Positions 1 to 8,419 of a stretch of 29,310 nt of DNA are shown piece by piece. Every line of letters begins with the position of its first letter. Position 1 is the stretch's first letter. Source of the stretch: an uncultured Collinsella sp. (GTDB lineage Bacteria > Actinomycetota > Coriobacteriia > Coriobacteriales > Coriobacteriaceae). The stretch is from contig UQXT01000011.1 in assembly GCA_900545075.1 (NCBI GenBank), positions 1-29,310 of the forward strand. The letters are read 5' to 3'. The notes below the pieces were generated by a model. It saw only the letters and a list, made by a program, of their open reading frames with translations, made no database searches and was not told the origin of the DNA. A program made the translations under genes and the position numbers.

Positions 1-824
1 GCGGCCGGCACGTCGCACATCGACTCGGCCCACTCGGGCGTCCAAGGACGGGCCGCCTGCGCCAGCTCGTCAAAACCCGTGGTATAGCGGGTCACGAACT
101 CGTGATCGTACAGGCCCTCGGCAATCAACACGTGGACAATACCCAACAGCAGCGCCAAGTCGCAGCCCGGGCGCACGCGCAACCAGCGGTCGGCAAGCGC
201 CGCAGAGCCACTGCGCCGCGGGTCGACCACGATGATCTTCGCCCCACGCCGGCGCGCATCGTTGAGCGCATCAACGGCCCCCATCGTCGACGAATCGACA
301 ATGGAACGCCCCAGATACATGATGCAATCGGTATGCGCCAGGTCGGAGGCGGGACTATAGCCCAGGCTGTGCTCCCAACCGGTAAGTCGGCTTACCTCGC
401 AGGCACCGTCGGCACCGTACACGTTGGGCGAGCCCAGCGCATGCATAAAGCGATACGCCCAGTAGCGGTCGAACGAGGGCACGCCGAGCGTCATGCCCAG
501 CGCGCGCGGACCATGCCCGTCAACAATCCCCCCAAGGCGCGCAGCGATCTGCGCAAACGCCTCGTCCCAGGAAATCGCATCGAACCCCGAGCCATCCTGG
601 CGGCGTCGCATGGGGTGCACGATGCGGTCGCGCTCGTCAAACGGCATTGCCAGGCGATGACGTCCGCGGGCGCACAGGGCACGCGCCGCGCACGGATGCC
701 CCACAACCGGCAACTCGGCCACCACGCGACCGTCCTCAACGCGTGCCGCAAAGGCGCAATCGGCATAGCATCCCCCGCATGTGGTCACCACGGCGCGACC
801 GTCACGCTTCGCAGCAGATGCCAT
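1..824 (-). CDS. Molybdopterin oxidoreductase, catalytic subunit (partial)
   Basis: The gene starts at ATG 824, preceded by GAAAGGGG, and runs off the left edge; about 274 N-terminal residues are visible. The family is the Mo/W-bis-MGD (DMSO reductase) superfamily. Cys16, Cys19, Cys23 and Cys51 (the last in an LCARGR context) match the N-terminal [4Fe-4S] site, followed by the usual SWDEAF segment and a KIIVVDPRR nucleotide-binding motif. The predicted molybdenum ligand is Cys142 (GADGACEVS), in the place where FdhF of this window has selenocysteine, so this is a cysteine-type enzyme. There is no Tat signal at this start, which suggests a cytoplasmic enzyme. The substrate cannot be told from the fragment; thiosulfate/polysulfide reductase-like or formate dehydrogenase-like enzymes are both possible. 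It lies downstream of the formate hydrogenlyase terminator, so it is probably a separate unit, although I see no clear promoter in the short gap. Confidence 0.85.
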   Translation of the reverse strand, partial: MASAAKRDGRAVVTTCGGCYADCAFAARVEDGRVVAELPVVGHPCAARALCARGRHRLAMPFDERDRIVHPMRRRQDGSGFDAISWDEAFAQIAARLGGIVDGHGPRALGMTLGVPSFDRYWAYRFMHALGSPNVYGADGACEVSRLTGWEHSLGYSPASDLAHTDCIMYLGRSIVDSSTMGAVDALNDARRRGAKIIVVDPRRSGSAALADRWLRVRPGCDLALLLGIVHVLIAEGLYDHEFVTRYTTGFDELAQAARPWTPEWAESMCDVPA

Positions 825-887
825 CTCGATTACCCCTTTCATCAGCCAAACACAACAGGCCAAAAGCCCGACAACGAGCCCCAGGCC

Positions 888-924
888 AAAAAAGCCTCCC
901 GCACGGCAACGCCCCGCGGGAGGC
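888..924 (-). terminator. Intrinsic terminator after focA
   Basis: On the minus strand a 9-bp perfect stem (GCCTCCCGC with GCGGGAGGC) is followed by six T residues. It lies about 20 bases after the focA stop and would end the long formate hydrogenlyase transcript. Confidence 0.85.
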
Positions 925-946
925 CCAACGTCAAACAGACGGTATC

Positions 947-1786
947 TTACGCCTCGGACTTCTTGGCGTAGATAAACCAGTAGCCGAGCGCGATCAGAAC
1001 CGCGCCGCCCACGATGTTGCCCAGCGTGGCGGCGGACAGGTTAAACGCAATGCCCGCGGCGTTGAGCGCATCGGCGCCGGCGACGTCGGCACCATAGCCG
1101 CACGCGTGCATCACGGCACCCATGGGCAAAAAGTACATGTTGGCGACGCAGTGCTCAAAACCGCAGGCCACAAAAGCGGCGATGGGCAGCAGAATGCCCA
1201 CAACCTTATCGACCACGGTCTTGCCGGCGGTACCGATCCACACGGCCAGGCACACAAAGATGTTGCACAGGATGCCACGGAAGAAGATCGTCACCCAGTC
1301 GATCGTCACCTTGCCGGCGGCAACGCTCACCATGGAATTGGCGACCGCCTCGCCGTTGAGCTTGTAAATGCCGGCCATGTACACCAAAAAGACGATGAAC
1401 AGGGCACCGACAAAATTGCCGACCCACACGACGACCCATGCCTTGAGCATCTGAGCCAGGGTGATCTTTTTGCTCTTGAGTGCGCAGACCATAAGCGAAT
1501 TACCGGTAAACAGCTCGGCGCCGCACACCAGCACCAGCACCAGGCCCAGGCAAAAGCACAGGCCGCCCACGACGCGCTGGGCGCCCCAGCCCAGCGTGCT
1601 ATCGCTCAAGAACACGGTAAAGAACAGGCCACCGAAGGCGATGAACGCGCCGGCGAACATTGCCAACAGAAAGGCCTTTGCGACCGGCAGGTTAGCCTTG
1701 GTCACGCCGGCGGCCTCGGTCTTGGCCTCGATCGCGGCGGGCGCCAGGCAATCGGGAGCGGGGTACTCCGCCTTGGAATCTGCCAT
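947..1786 (-). CDS. focA: Formate channel, FNT family (FocA/FocB-like)
   Basis: This 279-residue protein belongs to the formate/nitrite transporter family, pentameric membrane channels that move formate in or out of the cell. Six hydrophobic segments are visible, with the FNT signatures around GNFVGA, the FFRGILCN segment and FEHCVANMYF, the last carrying the conserved pore histidine. Start ATG 1786 is chosen because AGGAAAGAAGTG sits just upstream; an in-frame start 33 bases further out lacks such a site. The gene closes the formate hydrogenlyase operon, 39 bases after hycI and directly before a terminator. In E. coli the hyf operon is likewise followed by focB. The role inferred here is delivering formate to FdhF; transport of nitrite or another small anion cannot be excluded from sequence alone. 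Confidence 0.93.
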   Translation of the reverse strand: MADSKAEYPAPDCLAPAAIEAKTEAAGVTKANLPVAKAFLLAMFAGAFIAFGGLFFTVFLSDSTLGWGAQRVVGGLCFCLGLVLVLVCGAELFTGNSLMVCALKSKKITLAQMLKAWVVVWVGNFVGALFIVFLVYMAGIYKLNGEAVANSMVSVAAGKVTIDWVTIFFRGILCNIFVCLAVWIGTAGKTVVDKVVGILLPIAAFVACGFEHCVANMYFLPMGAVMHACGYGADVAGADALNAAGIAFNLSAATLGNIVGGAVLIALGYWFIYAKKSEA

Positions 1787-1825
1787 GTCAATCACTTCTT
1801 TCCTAATCAGCAGGGACAAGCGCTC

Positions 1826-2329
1826 CTATTGCTCTTGTCCCAAGCGGACAAAGTGGGAAAAGTCGTTGGCGGCCACGGCGTCGTACACGGCGTCGACGGC
1901 GTCAAAGACCTCCGGGGACATGGGGTTGTAAAACTCCGTATCGCCCGGCTGAATCCCTATGAAGACGATATCTTCGCACGATTGCTCGATTTCCTCGATC
2001 AGAATCGACAAAGGGAGCGAATGCGTGGTGAACATCGACTTGCGCGCGACGTCGGTCTTATCGAGCAGGCGGATGGCACCGACGGGCAGCGCCATGTCGG
2101 CGGCATCGACCAAGACTAGGCGAGGCGGACGCTCGCGCTTGACCTCGATGATGTCGTCCTCGGGCGTTTGCCCGCCGTCGATGGTGTACCAACCGGCGAT
2201 GGGCGCGTCCTCCATCTTTTTGGAGAGCACGGGGCCAGCGGCATCGTCGGCGCGCAGCACGCTTCCCGCCGTGAGCACGATACCCGCAAACGGGGCGCCG
2301 TTCACGCGGCCATCCACAACGCGACCCAT
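1826..2329 (-). CDS. hycI: Hydrogenase maturation endopeptidase HycI
   Basis: This is a 167-residue [NiFe]-hydrogenase maturation protease. HycI-type enzymes clip the C-terminal tail of the large subunit once nickel is inserted. Nickel-sensing residues known from E. coli HycI (Asp16, Asp62, His90) align with Asp29 (RADDAAG), Asp75 (VDAADM) and His103 (TTHSLPL), and the DGGQTPEDDI segment is typical. The predicted substrate is HyfG/HycE encoded in the same operon. The start overlaps the hycH stop by one base (TAATG), which implies translational coupling. The N-terminus is about ten residues longer than in E. coli, and the usual GN motif of the first strand is replaced (LTAGS). Confidence 0.93.
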   Translation of the reverse strand: MGRVVDGRVNGAPFAGIVLTAGSVLRADDAAGPVLSKKMEDAPIAGWYTIDGGQTPEDDIIEVKRERPPRLVLVDAADMALPVGAIRLLDKTDVARKSMFTTHSLPLSILIEEIEQSCEDIVFIGIQPGDTEFYNPMSPEVFDAVDAVYDAVAANDFSHFVRLGQEQ

Positions 2330-2910
2330 TACTGCAACCTCCCCGTCAGATACACGCCCGACACATCGCGCACGCGCTCAACCAGATCGCGGAACTTCAT
2401 CATAAACGCGACCTGCTGGGCATGCAGGCCAAAGTCGTCGTCGAACACCGAGATGCCGGCCTTGGCCGACCCGCGAAAACCGCGCTCGTCGAGCAGTGCA
2501 TCGCAGGCCTCGAGCAGCGACGGCACCGCCGCCTTGTCGAGCTGGCACTCGCCAAAGGAGCGAATGGCCTCGAACTTGGTCTTGGCCTCCCCCTCCGGCA
2601 ACGCGTCGACGAGCGAATAGAACACATCCACCGGCACCGACAGGCGCGGCTCAAAGCAGTCGAGCACACCGGTGTGGTGGCCCACGGCGAGCGTGTAGTA
2701 CAGCACGTCGCAGGCCTCCTGGGGAACGTCTTCCTCGGTCTCCACAAACTTACGCGTGAGCTCGTAGAAGACCACCTGGTCGGGCGTATGGCCCAGGCAG
2801 GGGTCGGCGACGCCCTCGGCGGCCTCGTCGCTTGCGCGCGAGGCATCGCCAAAGGAGCCGCCGAGCATACCGGGACCCGCAAAGTAACCAGAGCGGTCCG
2901 TGAGCTCCAT
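2329..2910 (-). CDS. hycH: Formate hydrogenlyase maturation protein HycH
   Basis: The protein has 193 residues and resembles HycH/HyfJ, a small cytoplasmic factor needed to assemble the formate hydrogenlyase large subunit. The recognisable core runs from about residue 43 (DQVVFYELTRKF) through the YYTLAVGHHTGVLDCFE segment to the GVYLTGRL end, closely following E. coli HycH, which is about 136 residues. An N-terminal extension of about 40 residues, rich in Gly, Ala and Asp, and an insert near residues 130-165 explain the extra length. The gene abuts hyfI (no gap) and overlaps hycI by one base. The exact molecular activity of HycH is not established for the family. Confidence 0.88.
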   Translation of the reverse strand: MELTDRSGYFAGPGMLGGSFGDASRASDEAAEGVADPCLGHTPDQVVFYELTRKFVETEEDVPQEACDVLYYTLAVGHHTGVLDCFEPRLSVPVDVFYSLVDALPEGEAKTKFEAIRSFGECQLDKAAVPSLLEACDALLDERGFRGSAKAGISVFDDDFGLHAQQVAFMMKFRDLVERVRDVSGVYLTGRLQ

Positions 2911-3693
2911 CTAGCGACCTCCGGCCAGCACCAGATCCTGCAGCGCCGAGTACACCTCGACGCGGCGCGGATCGTCCTGCTTGTCGATGAGCAGCGCCAT
3001 GGCACCGCGGATATCGCCCTTGGGCGCGCCCTCGAGCGTATCCATAAACTCGTTGGCCAAGTCGCGGCCGTAACGGTAGCCACTCATGGCGCGAGCCTCG
3101 CGCTCGATGGCAACGCGCAGCTTGTACGGCACGCCGGGGTGCAGGATATCTGCCTGCTCGCCGGCGGCCTCCACCGTGGTCTCGGCATGGAGCTTTTGGT
3201 CCAGCAGGCCAAGTGCCATGGCAAAGCCGTAGATGGTCTGCGCGGGGCTGGGCGGGCAGCCGGGGATGTAGACATCGACCGGCAGAATCTTATCCGTGCC
3301 GCCCCAGACGCAGTAGTTGTCGTAGAAGATGCCGCCGGTGCAGCCGCACGCGCCATAGGACACCACGATCTTGGGATCGGGTGCGGCTTCAAAGGCGCGC
3401 AGGGCCGGCATGCGCATGGCACGCGTCACGGCACCGGTGTACAGCAGCACATCGGCGTGACGGGGCGAAGGCACGACCTTGATGCCAAAGCGCTCGACGT
3501 CGAAGACGGGCGTGATGGAACCGAAGATCTCGATCTCGCAGCCGTTGCAGCCGCCGCAGTCAACACGGTAGACATACACCGAGCGCTTGATCTTCTTAAG
3601 AAGGGTCGCCTTGGCCTTCTCGATGCTCTCGTCGAGCTCGATCTTGGTCGGGCGGTACTGGAGCCGCTCGGGCAAAAGCGTGGGTTCGGCCAT
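2911..3693 (-). CDS. hyfI: Hydrogenase-4/FHL small subunit (NuoB-like), HyfI/HycG
   Basis: This 260-residue protein is the [NiFe]-hydrogenase small subunit of group 4, homologous to NuoB of complex I. It carries the single proximal [4Fe-4S] cluster that passes electrons to the Ni-Fe site. Visible ligands are the CGGCNGCE motif (Cys46, Cys49, Cys52), the SYGACGCTGG motif and IPGCPPSP. The match to E. coli HycG is strong over the whole core, including the VVPSPRHADVLLYTGAVTR stretch. The C-terminal 60 residues are more divergent. It lies two bases after hyfH and adjoins hycH, in the expected subunit order. It would sit on the cytoplasmic face as part of the peripheral arm. Confidence 0.95.
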   Translation of the reverse strand: MAEPTLLPERLQYRPTKIELDESIEKAKATLLKKIKRSVYVYRVDCGGCNGCEIEIFGSITPVFDVERFGIKVVPSPRHADVLLYTGAVTRAMRMPALRAFEAAPDPKIVVSYGACGCTGGIFYDNYCVWGGTDKILPVDVYIPGCPPSPAQTIYGFAMALGLLDQKLHAETTVEAAGEQADILHPGVPYKLRVAIEREARAMSGYRYGRDLANEFMDTLEGAPKGDIRGAMALLIDKQDDPRRVEVYSALQDLVLAGGR

Positions 3694-3695
3694 GG

Positions 3696-4412
3696 TTACT
3701 CCTCCTTCGTTTCAAAATCCATGATGATGCCCTCGACCGGTGCAGGTCCAGCGGGAATCTCGGGCGCATCGGGGTTGAGGTCGCGGTCGACGTACTCCGG
3801 GTTCACGCCGTGGCCGCCCAGATACTCCATGCCGGGGCCCTGGGGCTCACCGGACGCAAGCGTCTCGTTGGCAGCCATGCCGGCAGCGTTGCCGGTCTTT
3901 ACGGCCGAGGCGGCGCGCAGGGCGTCGAGCTCGCGCTTGCACTCCTGGCACATACCGACAGTACGGGCGGCCTGGATGGCCTCCATGCCGCCGGTCTTTT
4001 GCAGCAGGCGCTTGGCGTAGTCGATCTCCTTGTGCGGGGCAAACGGCTTGCCGCAGCGCGAGCAGTGCTCGAGTGTATAGACGCTCTTGCTAGTGAGGTC
4101 GTCCTTGCTCATGACGGCCAGCTCAAACTCCTCGGTGAGCTTGATGGCCTCCATGGGGCAGGCTTCCTCGCAGCGGCCGCAGAAGATGCAGCGACCGTAG
4201 TCGATCGACCAGGTGATGGTATCGGCCGCAAGGTCGGTGTCCATGCGAATGGCATCGGCCGGGCACGCCACGCCGCAGGCACCGCAAGCGATGCAGAGCT
4301 CAGCATTGTGCTCGGGCTTGCCGCGCATGTCCTTATTGGTGGGGAACGGCGCAAACGGGTACTTGACCGTCGCGTCGCCGGCCTTGGCGTTAACCTTCCA
4401 AAGCTTCAGCAT
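3696..4412 (-). CDS. hyfH: Hydrogenase-4/FHL ferredoxin subunit (NuoI-like), HyfH/HycF
   Basis: The gene encodes 238 residues from ATG 4412, which lies one base after the hyfG stop; a longer in-frame start inside hyfG is rejected because it would add 41 arginine/serine-rich residues that are a shadow of hyfG. Two [4Fe-4S] motifs are at Cys40-43-46-50 and Cys75-78-81-85, as in NuoI/HycF. Further pairs at Cys117/120 (CSRCGKPF) and Cys155/158 (CQECKRE) match the zinc-ribbon-like segment of E. coli HycF. After that the protein continues about 80 residues in an acidic, proline- and glycine-rich tail not present in E. coli HycF. Its role is to relay electrons from the ferredoxin subunits to HyfI. 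Confidence 0.94.
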   Translation of the reverse strand: MLKLWKVNAKAGDATVKYPFAPFPTNKDMRGKPEHNAELCIACGACGVACPADAIRMDTDLAADTITWSIDYGRCIFCGRCEEACPMEAIKLTEEFELAVMSKDDLTSKSVYTLEHCSRCGKPFAPHKEIDYAKRLLQKTGGMEAIQAARTVGMCQECKRELDALRAASAVKTGNAAGMAANETLASGEPQGPGMEYLGGHGVNPEYVDRDLNPDAPEIPAGPAPVEGIIMDFETKEE

Positions 4413-4413
4413 A

Positions 4414-6186
4414 TTAGAGCGCCTCCTCATCGAGCGGAGCGGCCATAGTGCCCTCGCCCGCAAGCGGCGACTTGTCGCGCCAGACGTTCTCGAACTGCTC
4501 CTTGTCGAGCACATGGTCGCGCTTGGCGGCGACATCGGTCACCGTCACGCGGTCGGTGCAGGAGTAGCACGGATCGAGCGAACCGACGATCAGCGCCGCG
4601 TCGCCCACGGTGTTGCCGCGGAACATGTAGCGCAGGACCGGCCAGTTGCTGTACGTGGCGGCCTTGGCGCGCCAGCGGTAGCACTTCTGGTTATTGCCGA
4701 GCATGGCCCAGTGCACGTCCTCGCCGCGCGGCGCCTCGGTGGCGCCGATGGCGTACTTGTGCGGGGTGTACTCCCAATCCGTGGTGAGGATGGGGCCCGA
4801 CGGGCAGTTCTCGAGCATGGTCTCGATCATGTCGATCGAATCGTAGACCTCCTGGATGCGAACGGCGGTACGGCCGAAGGCATCGCAGGTGTCGGCCGTG
4901 GCAGCATGCATCTTCTGAACATCCGGATCGGCGTAGCCGTCGAAGGGATGGTCAAAGCGCACGTCGCGGGCATAGCCCGAGCCACGCATGAGCGGGCCGA
5001 CCGGCGAGAAGTCGCGTGCAATCTTGCGGTCCAAGATGCCGATACCGCTCGTACGCTCAATAAAGTTGGGCGTGGAGAGCAAAACGTCGACGAGCTCCTG
5101 AACCTCGGAGCGCAGCTGATGGATGGTCGTGAGCGTGGAAAGCTTCTGCTCGGCCAAAATGTCGCGACGCACGCCGCCGATCACGTTGAGGCCGTAGGTC
5201 TTGCGGTGACCGGAGAGCTTCTCGGCCAGGTCCATGGACTTCTCGCGGACGCGGAAGAACTGCTGGAAGCCGGAGTCGAAGCCCGTGTAGTGCGACGCCA
5301 GGCCAATGTTGAGCAGATGCGAGTGCAGACGCTCGACCTCGAGCATGATGGCGCGGATGTACTGGGCGCGCGGCGGGACATGGATGCCCTGGGCGCGCTC
5401 GACGGCCTCGGCATAGGCCACCGAGTGGGCGCAGCCACAGATGCCGCAGATGCGGTCGGCGAGGAACGTCACGGCGTCATAGTTCAGGCGCGTCTCGGCG
5501 ACCTTCTCCATACCGCGGTGCACGTAGAACAGACGGTAGTCGGCGTCGACGATCGTCTCGCCCTCAACGAACAGGCGGAAGTGGCCGGGCTCGTCGGAGG
5601 TAATGTGCAACGGGCCCATGGGAACGAGCGTCGTCTCCTTGCCCTTGGTATCGGCCAAGAACTCGTAGTTTTCCATGTCGCTCGCGGGAGCGGGACGGAA
5701 GCGGTAGTCCATGGAGTCCTTGCGCAGCGGGTACAGGCCGCTGGGCCAATCGTCGGGCAGCACCAGGCGACGACGATCGGGCAGACCCTCGGGGATCAGG
5801 CCAAACATGTCGCGCAGCTCGCGCTCGCCCCACACGCAGGCGGGGACGAACGGCGTCACAGACGGAAACGTCATCTTGGCGGGATCGACCTCGGTGCGGA
5901 CGGTCACCCAGCCGGGGTCCTCCCCCTCCATGGAGATGACGTAGTACACGGCGTAACGGCCGCACAGGCTGCGCTCATCGTTGCCGATGATCACGGGAAT
6001 CCAGCCGTAGCGCTCGTAGTACAGGTAGTGGACGGCCTCGGGCAGCTTGTCCTGCTTGACGGTAATCGTCAGCTGGTCCTCGCACTGCCACTCGACCTTC
6101 TCGATGCAGCCCGGAACGGCGCGGCGCAGGGCCTCGACATGGCTCTCGCAGCGACGGGCATACACCTTGTTCTCAGTTTCAATCAT
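4414..6186 (-). CDS. hyfG: Hydrogenase-4/FHL large subunit (NuoCD-like), HyfG/HycE
   Basis: This 590-residue protein is the catalytic subunit that forms H2 at the Ni-Fe centre. Residues 1 to about 180 form the NuoC-like domain; the remainder is the NuoD/large-subunit domain. The Ni-Fe ligands are Cys247/Cys250 (RICGICGCAH) and Cys540/Cys543 (DPCYSCTDR). As in HycE, the motif ends in Arg rather than His, so HycI is predicted to cut after Arg546 and release a 44-residue tail. These motifs place it in group 4 [NiFe] hydrogenases of the formate hydrogenlyase type. It is followed after one base by hyfH, implying translational coupling. All key residues are present, so the enzyme should be active. 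Confidence 0.97.
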   Translation of the reverse strand: MIETENKVYARRCESHVEALRRAVPGCIEKVEWQCEDQLTITVKQDKLPEAVHYLYYERYGWIPVIIGNDERSLCGRYAVYYVISMEGEDPGWVTVRTEVDPAKMTFPSVTPFVPACVWGERELRDMFGLIPEGLPDRRRLVLPDDWPSGLYPLRKDSMDYRFRPAPASDMENYEFLADTKGKETTLVPMGPLHITSDEPGHFRLFVEGETIVDADYRLFYVHRGMEKVAETRLNYDAVTFLADRICGICGCAHSVAYAEAVERAQGIHVPPRAQYIRAIMLEVERLHSHLLNIGLASHYTGFDSGFQQFFRVREKSMDLAEKLSGHRKTYGLNVIGGVRRDILAEQKLSTLTTIHQLRSEVQELVDVLLSTPNFIERTSGIGILDRKIARDFSPVGPLMRGSGYARDVRFDHPFDGYADPDVQKMHAATADTCDAFGRTAVRIQEVYDSIDMIETMLENCPSGPILTTDWEYTPHKYAIGATEAPRGEDVHWAMLGNNQKCYRWRAKAATYSNWPVLRYMFRGNTVGDAALIVGSLDPCYSCTDRVTVTDVAAKRDHVLDKEQFENVWRDKSPLAGEGTMAAPLDEEAL

Positions 6187-6189
6187 TCG

Positions 6190-7749
6190 TTACTCCACCT
6201 CGCTCTGAGCGGTCTCGGTACCGAACACAGCGCGGTACATCGGCGTCGCGTGAAGTTCCTCGGTGCTCTGCTCGAGTACGATGCCGGTCGCGGTCTCCAC
6301 ACCGTGCACGAGGGGCAGCGGGGTGGCGATGCCAAACCACAAGATCATGACAGCCAGGATGATTTCGGGAATAAGCATGAGCGCCGGGGCCTCATGCTTG
6401 CCCATGCCCTGGGGCGCATGGCCGAATACCGACTTGAGTGCGATGCGGGTGAGCGCGGAGATGGCCACGGTAAGACCGAGGGCGACCACGACGACCAGCC
6501 ACATGGGGCCGGCGGTAACACCGGCGACAAAAGTCAGGAACTCGGAGATAAACATGCCAAAGGGCGGGAAGGCGCCAAGACCGAGCAGCGCCAGGACGGC
6601 GAGCGCGGCGGTTGCGGGGGCAACCTCGACGACACCCTGAATCTTGGCCAGGCTACGCGTGCCAAAGGCGTGCTGGATGTTGCCGGACACGCAGAAGGCG
6701 AGCGTCTTGGTAAAACCGTGGAACACGCAGTGCAGCAGGGCTGCGGCGATACCCAGTGGGCCACAGATACCCAGGCACAGGGCGATAACGCCCACGTTCT
6801 CCACAGACGAGTACGCAAAGCGGCGCTTGAGGTCGTCCTGGCGAAACATCGAAAGTGCCGCCACCAAAATGGACAGCGTGCCGACGATCAACAGCAAAAG
6901 TTGCGGATACTCGGCGCCCACGGCCTGGATGGTAAAGCCGTAGAAGCGCATGATCACAAGCATGGCGCACTTAAGCAGCACGCCCGAAAGCAGGGCCGAG
7001 ACAGGGCTCGGGGCCTGGGAGTGGGCATCGGGCAGCCAAGTGTGCATGGGGAACAGGCCGGCCTTGGTGCCAAAGCCGATCACGATAAACGCAAAGGCGA
7101 GGCGCATGAGCGTCGGGTCGAACTGGTCGGCATACGGCAGTACGCACGACAGGAATGCGGCCTCGTGGGCGTTGGGAATCACGTCGGCGGCGTTGGCGTA
7201 GATCAGCAGCGTACCGAACAGGCCAAAGGCCACGCCGGCGGTGCAGACCATCGCATACTTCCAAGAAGCCTCGAGGGCCGTCTTGTTCTTGTAGATACCC
7301 ACCAGGAACACGGTGGAAAGCGTGGTTGCCTCCACGGCGGCCCACGTGAGGATCATGTTGTTGGACAGGCACGCGAGCAGCATGGTGAACACAAACAGGC
7401 TAAACAGCGCAAAATACTGCTTGGCGCGCTCGGCGGGCATGGAGCCTTCCTCGATATCGGCCTTTACATAGGGCAGCGAGAACAGCCCCGTAAGAAAACC
7501 GATAAAGCCGATGAGCAGCACAAAGATGGCGCCCAGCGAATCGAGGTGGAACCACAGGCCAAGAGCGCTCGCGGTTTCGCCGCTCATAAGGACGTCGCCG
7601 GCCGTCATAATCGACAGCACCAGGACGGCTGCGACGGAGACCAGGTTGAGACCGGCAAACACGTTATAGGACGTGTTCTTGGGCAAAAATGCCATGACCA
7701 GCGAGAACACCAAAGGAGTCGCGAGCAGGGCGAGAATCAACGTTTCCAT
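6190..7749 (-). CDS. hyfF: Hydrogenase-4 membrane subunit HyfF (antiporter-like)
   Basis: HyfF has 519 residues, almost all in membrane helices, and belongs to the NuoL/M/N-Mrp proton-translocating family. The conserved charged residues of the channel are visible: Glu140 in the WAAVEATTLST helix, Lys229 in FGTKAGLFPMHTWLPDAH, His236, and Lys260 in the following helix. It is one of three antiporter-like subunits here (with HyfB and HyfD), the set that separates the larger hydrogenase-4 complex from hydrogenase-3, which has only HycC. The start ATG 7749 has GAGGGGG upstream, overlapping the hyfE stop region. The function inferred is coupling of electron transfer to ion movement. Confidence 0.94.
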   Translation of the reverse strand: METLILALLATPLVFSLVMAFLPKNTSYNVFAGLNLVSVAAVLVLSIMTAGDVLMSGETASALGLWFHLDSLGAIFVLLIGFIGFLTGLFSLPYVKADIEEGSMPAERAKQYFALFSLFVFTMLLACLSNNMILTWAAVEATTLSTVFLVGIYKNKTALEASWKYAMVCTAGVAFGLFGTLLIYANAADVIPNAHEAAFLSCVLPYADQFDPTLMRLAFAFIVIGFGTKAGLFPMHTWLPDAHSQAPSPVSALLSGVLLKCAMLVIMRFYGFTIQAVGAEYPQLLLLIVGTLSILVAALSMFRQDDLKRRFAYSSVENVGVIALCLGICGPLGIAAALLHCVFHGFTKTLAFCVSGNIQHAFGTRSLAKIQGVVEVAPATAALAVLALLGLGAFPPFGMFISEFLTFVAGVTAGPMWLVVVVALGLTVAISALTRIALKSVFGHAPQGMGKHEAPALMLIPEIILAVMILWFGIATPLPLVHGVETATGIVLEQSTEELHATPMYRAVFGTETAQSEVE

Positions 7750-7752
7750 GGA

Positions 7753-8406
7753 CTACCCCCTCAGCTCGGACAGGTCGCGCGCATCGAGCGAGTGGGAGTC
7801 GTCCCAAATGCGACGCACGACGATGGACATGATGATGACGGCAAAGATGGCGTCGGTGGCGATACCGATCTCGATGATCTCGGGAGCGGTGGGGGCCAAA
7901 AGCGCGAGCGTCACATGGCTGCCGTTTTCCATAAGGCAGTATCCAAAGATCTGCTTCATGATGTTGCGCTGCGAGATGATGCAGGTGAGGCCCACAAAGA
8001 AGTGAGCGAAGCTAATAGCGAGCGCAGGCGTTGCGACCTCGGCCGTGGGCAGGCTGATCTGCGTCACGACGGCAAAGCAGATCGCGACCTCCACGGCGAT
8101 GATGCAAATGGCCCACGCGGGCTTAAGGCCGGCCTTGAGCGATGCGTCGCTCGGCTCGCCCATCTTCTTGTATGCGCGGTTGAGGATATAAGGGACCAGG
8201 ACGACCTTAGTGATAAAGGCAGATCCAGCCCACATAAGCAGCTCCTGCGCACCGGTGGTGACACCGAGCGTGGCGAGCAGCCCCACGAGCACCAGCGACT
8301 GCACCGCATACCAGTGGATGGAATGTTTGATGTTCTTGGAGACAACCACCATGGTGGACGTGACGATCAGAAGGCCGCCAAGGATGTTGACGATCGAATA
8401 ACCCAT
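7753..8406 (-). CDS. hyfE: Hydrogenase-4 membrane subunit HyfE (NuoK-like)
   Basis: The 217-residue protein has about six to seven hydrophobic segments and resembles HyfE/NuoK-like subunits. It is found in hydrogenase-4 but not hydrogenase-3. Acidic residues lie within membrane segments (VEVAIC near residue 105 and GIATDAIFA near residue 185), consistent with a role in the proton path. AGGAGG upstream of ATG 8406 overlaps the end of hyfD. It lies between hyfD and hyfF in the standard hyf order, which supports the assignment. Confidence 0.92.
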   Translation of the reverse strand: MGYSIVNILGGLLIVTSTMVVVSKNIKHSIHWYAVQSLVLVGLLATLGVTTGAQELLMWAGSAFITKVVLVPYILNRAYKKMGEPSDASLKAGLKPAWAICIIAVEVAICFAVVTQISLPTAEVATPALAISFAHFFVGLTCIISQRNIMKQIFGYCLMENGSHVTLALLAPTAPEIIEIGIATDAIFAVIIMSIVVRRIWDDSHSLDARDLSELRG

Positions 8407-8419
8407 GTCGTTCTACCTC

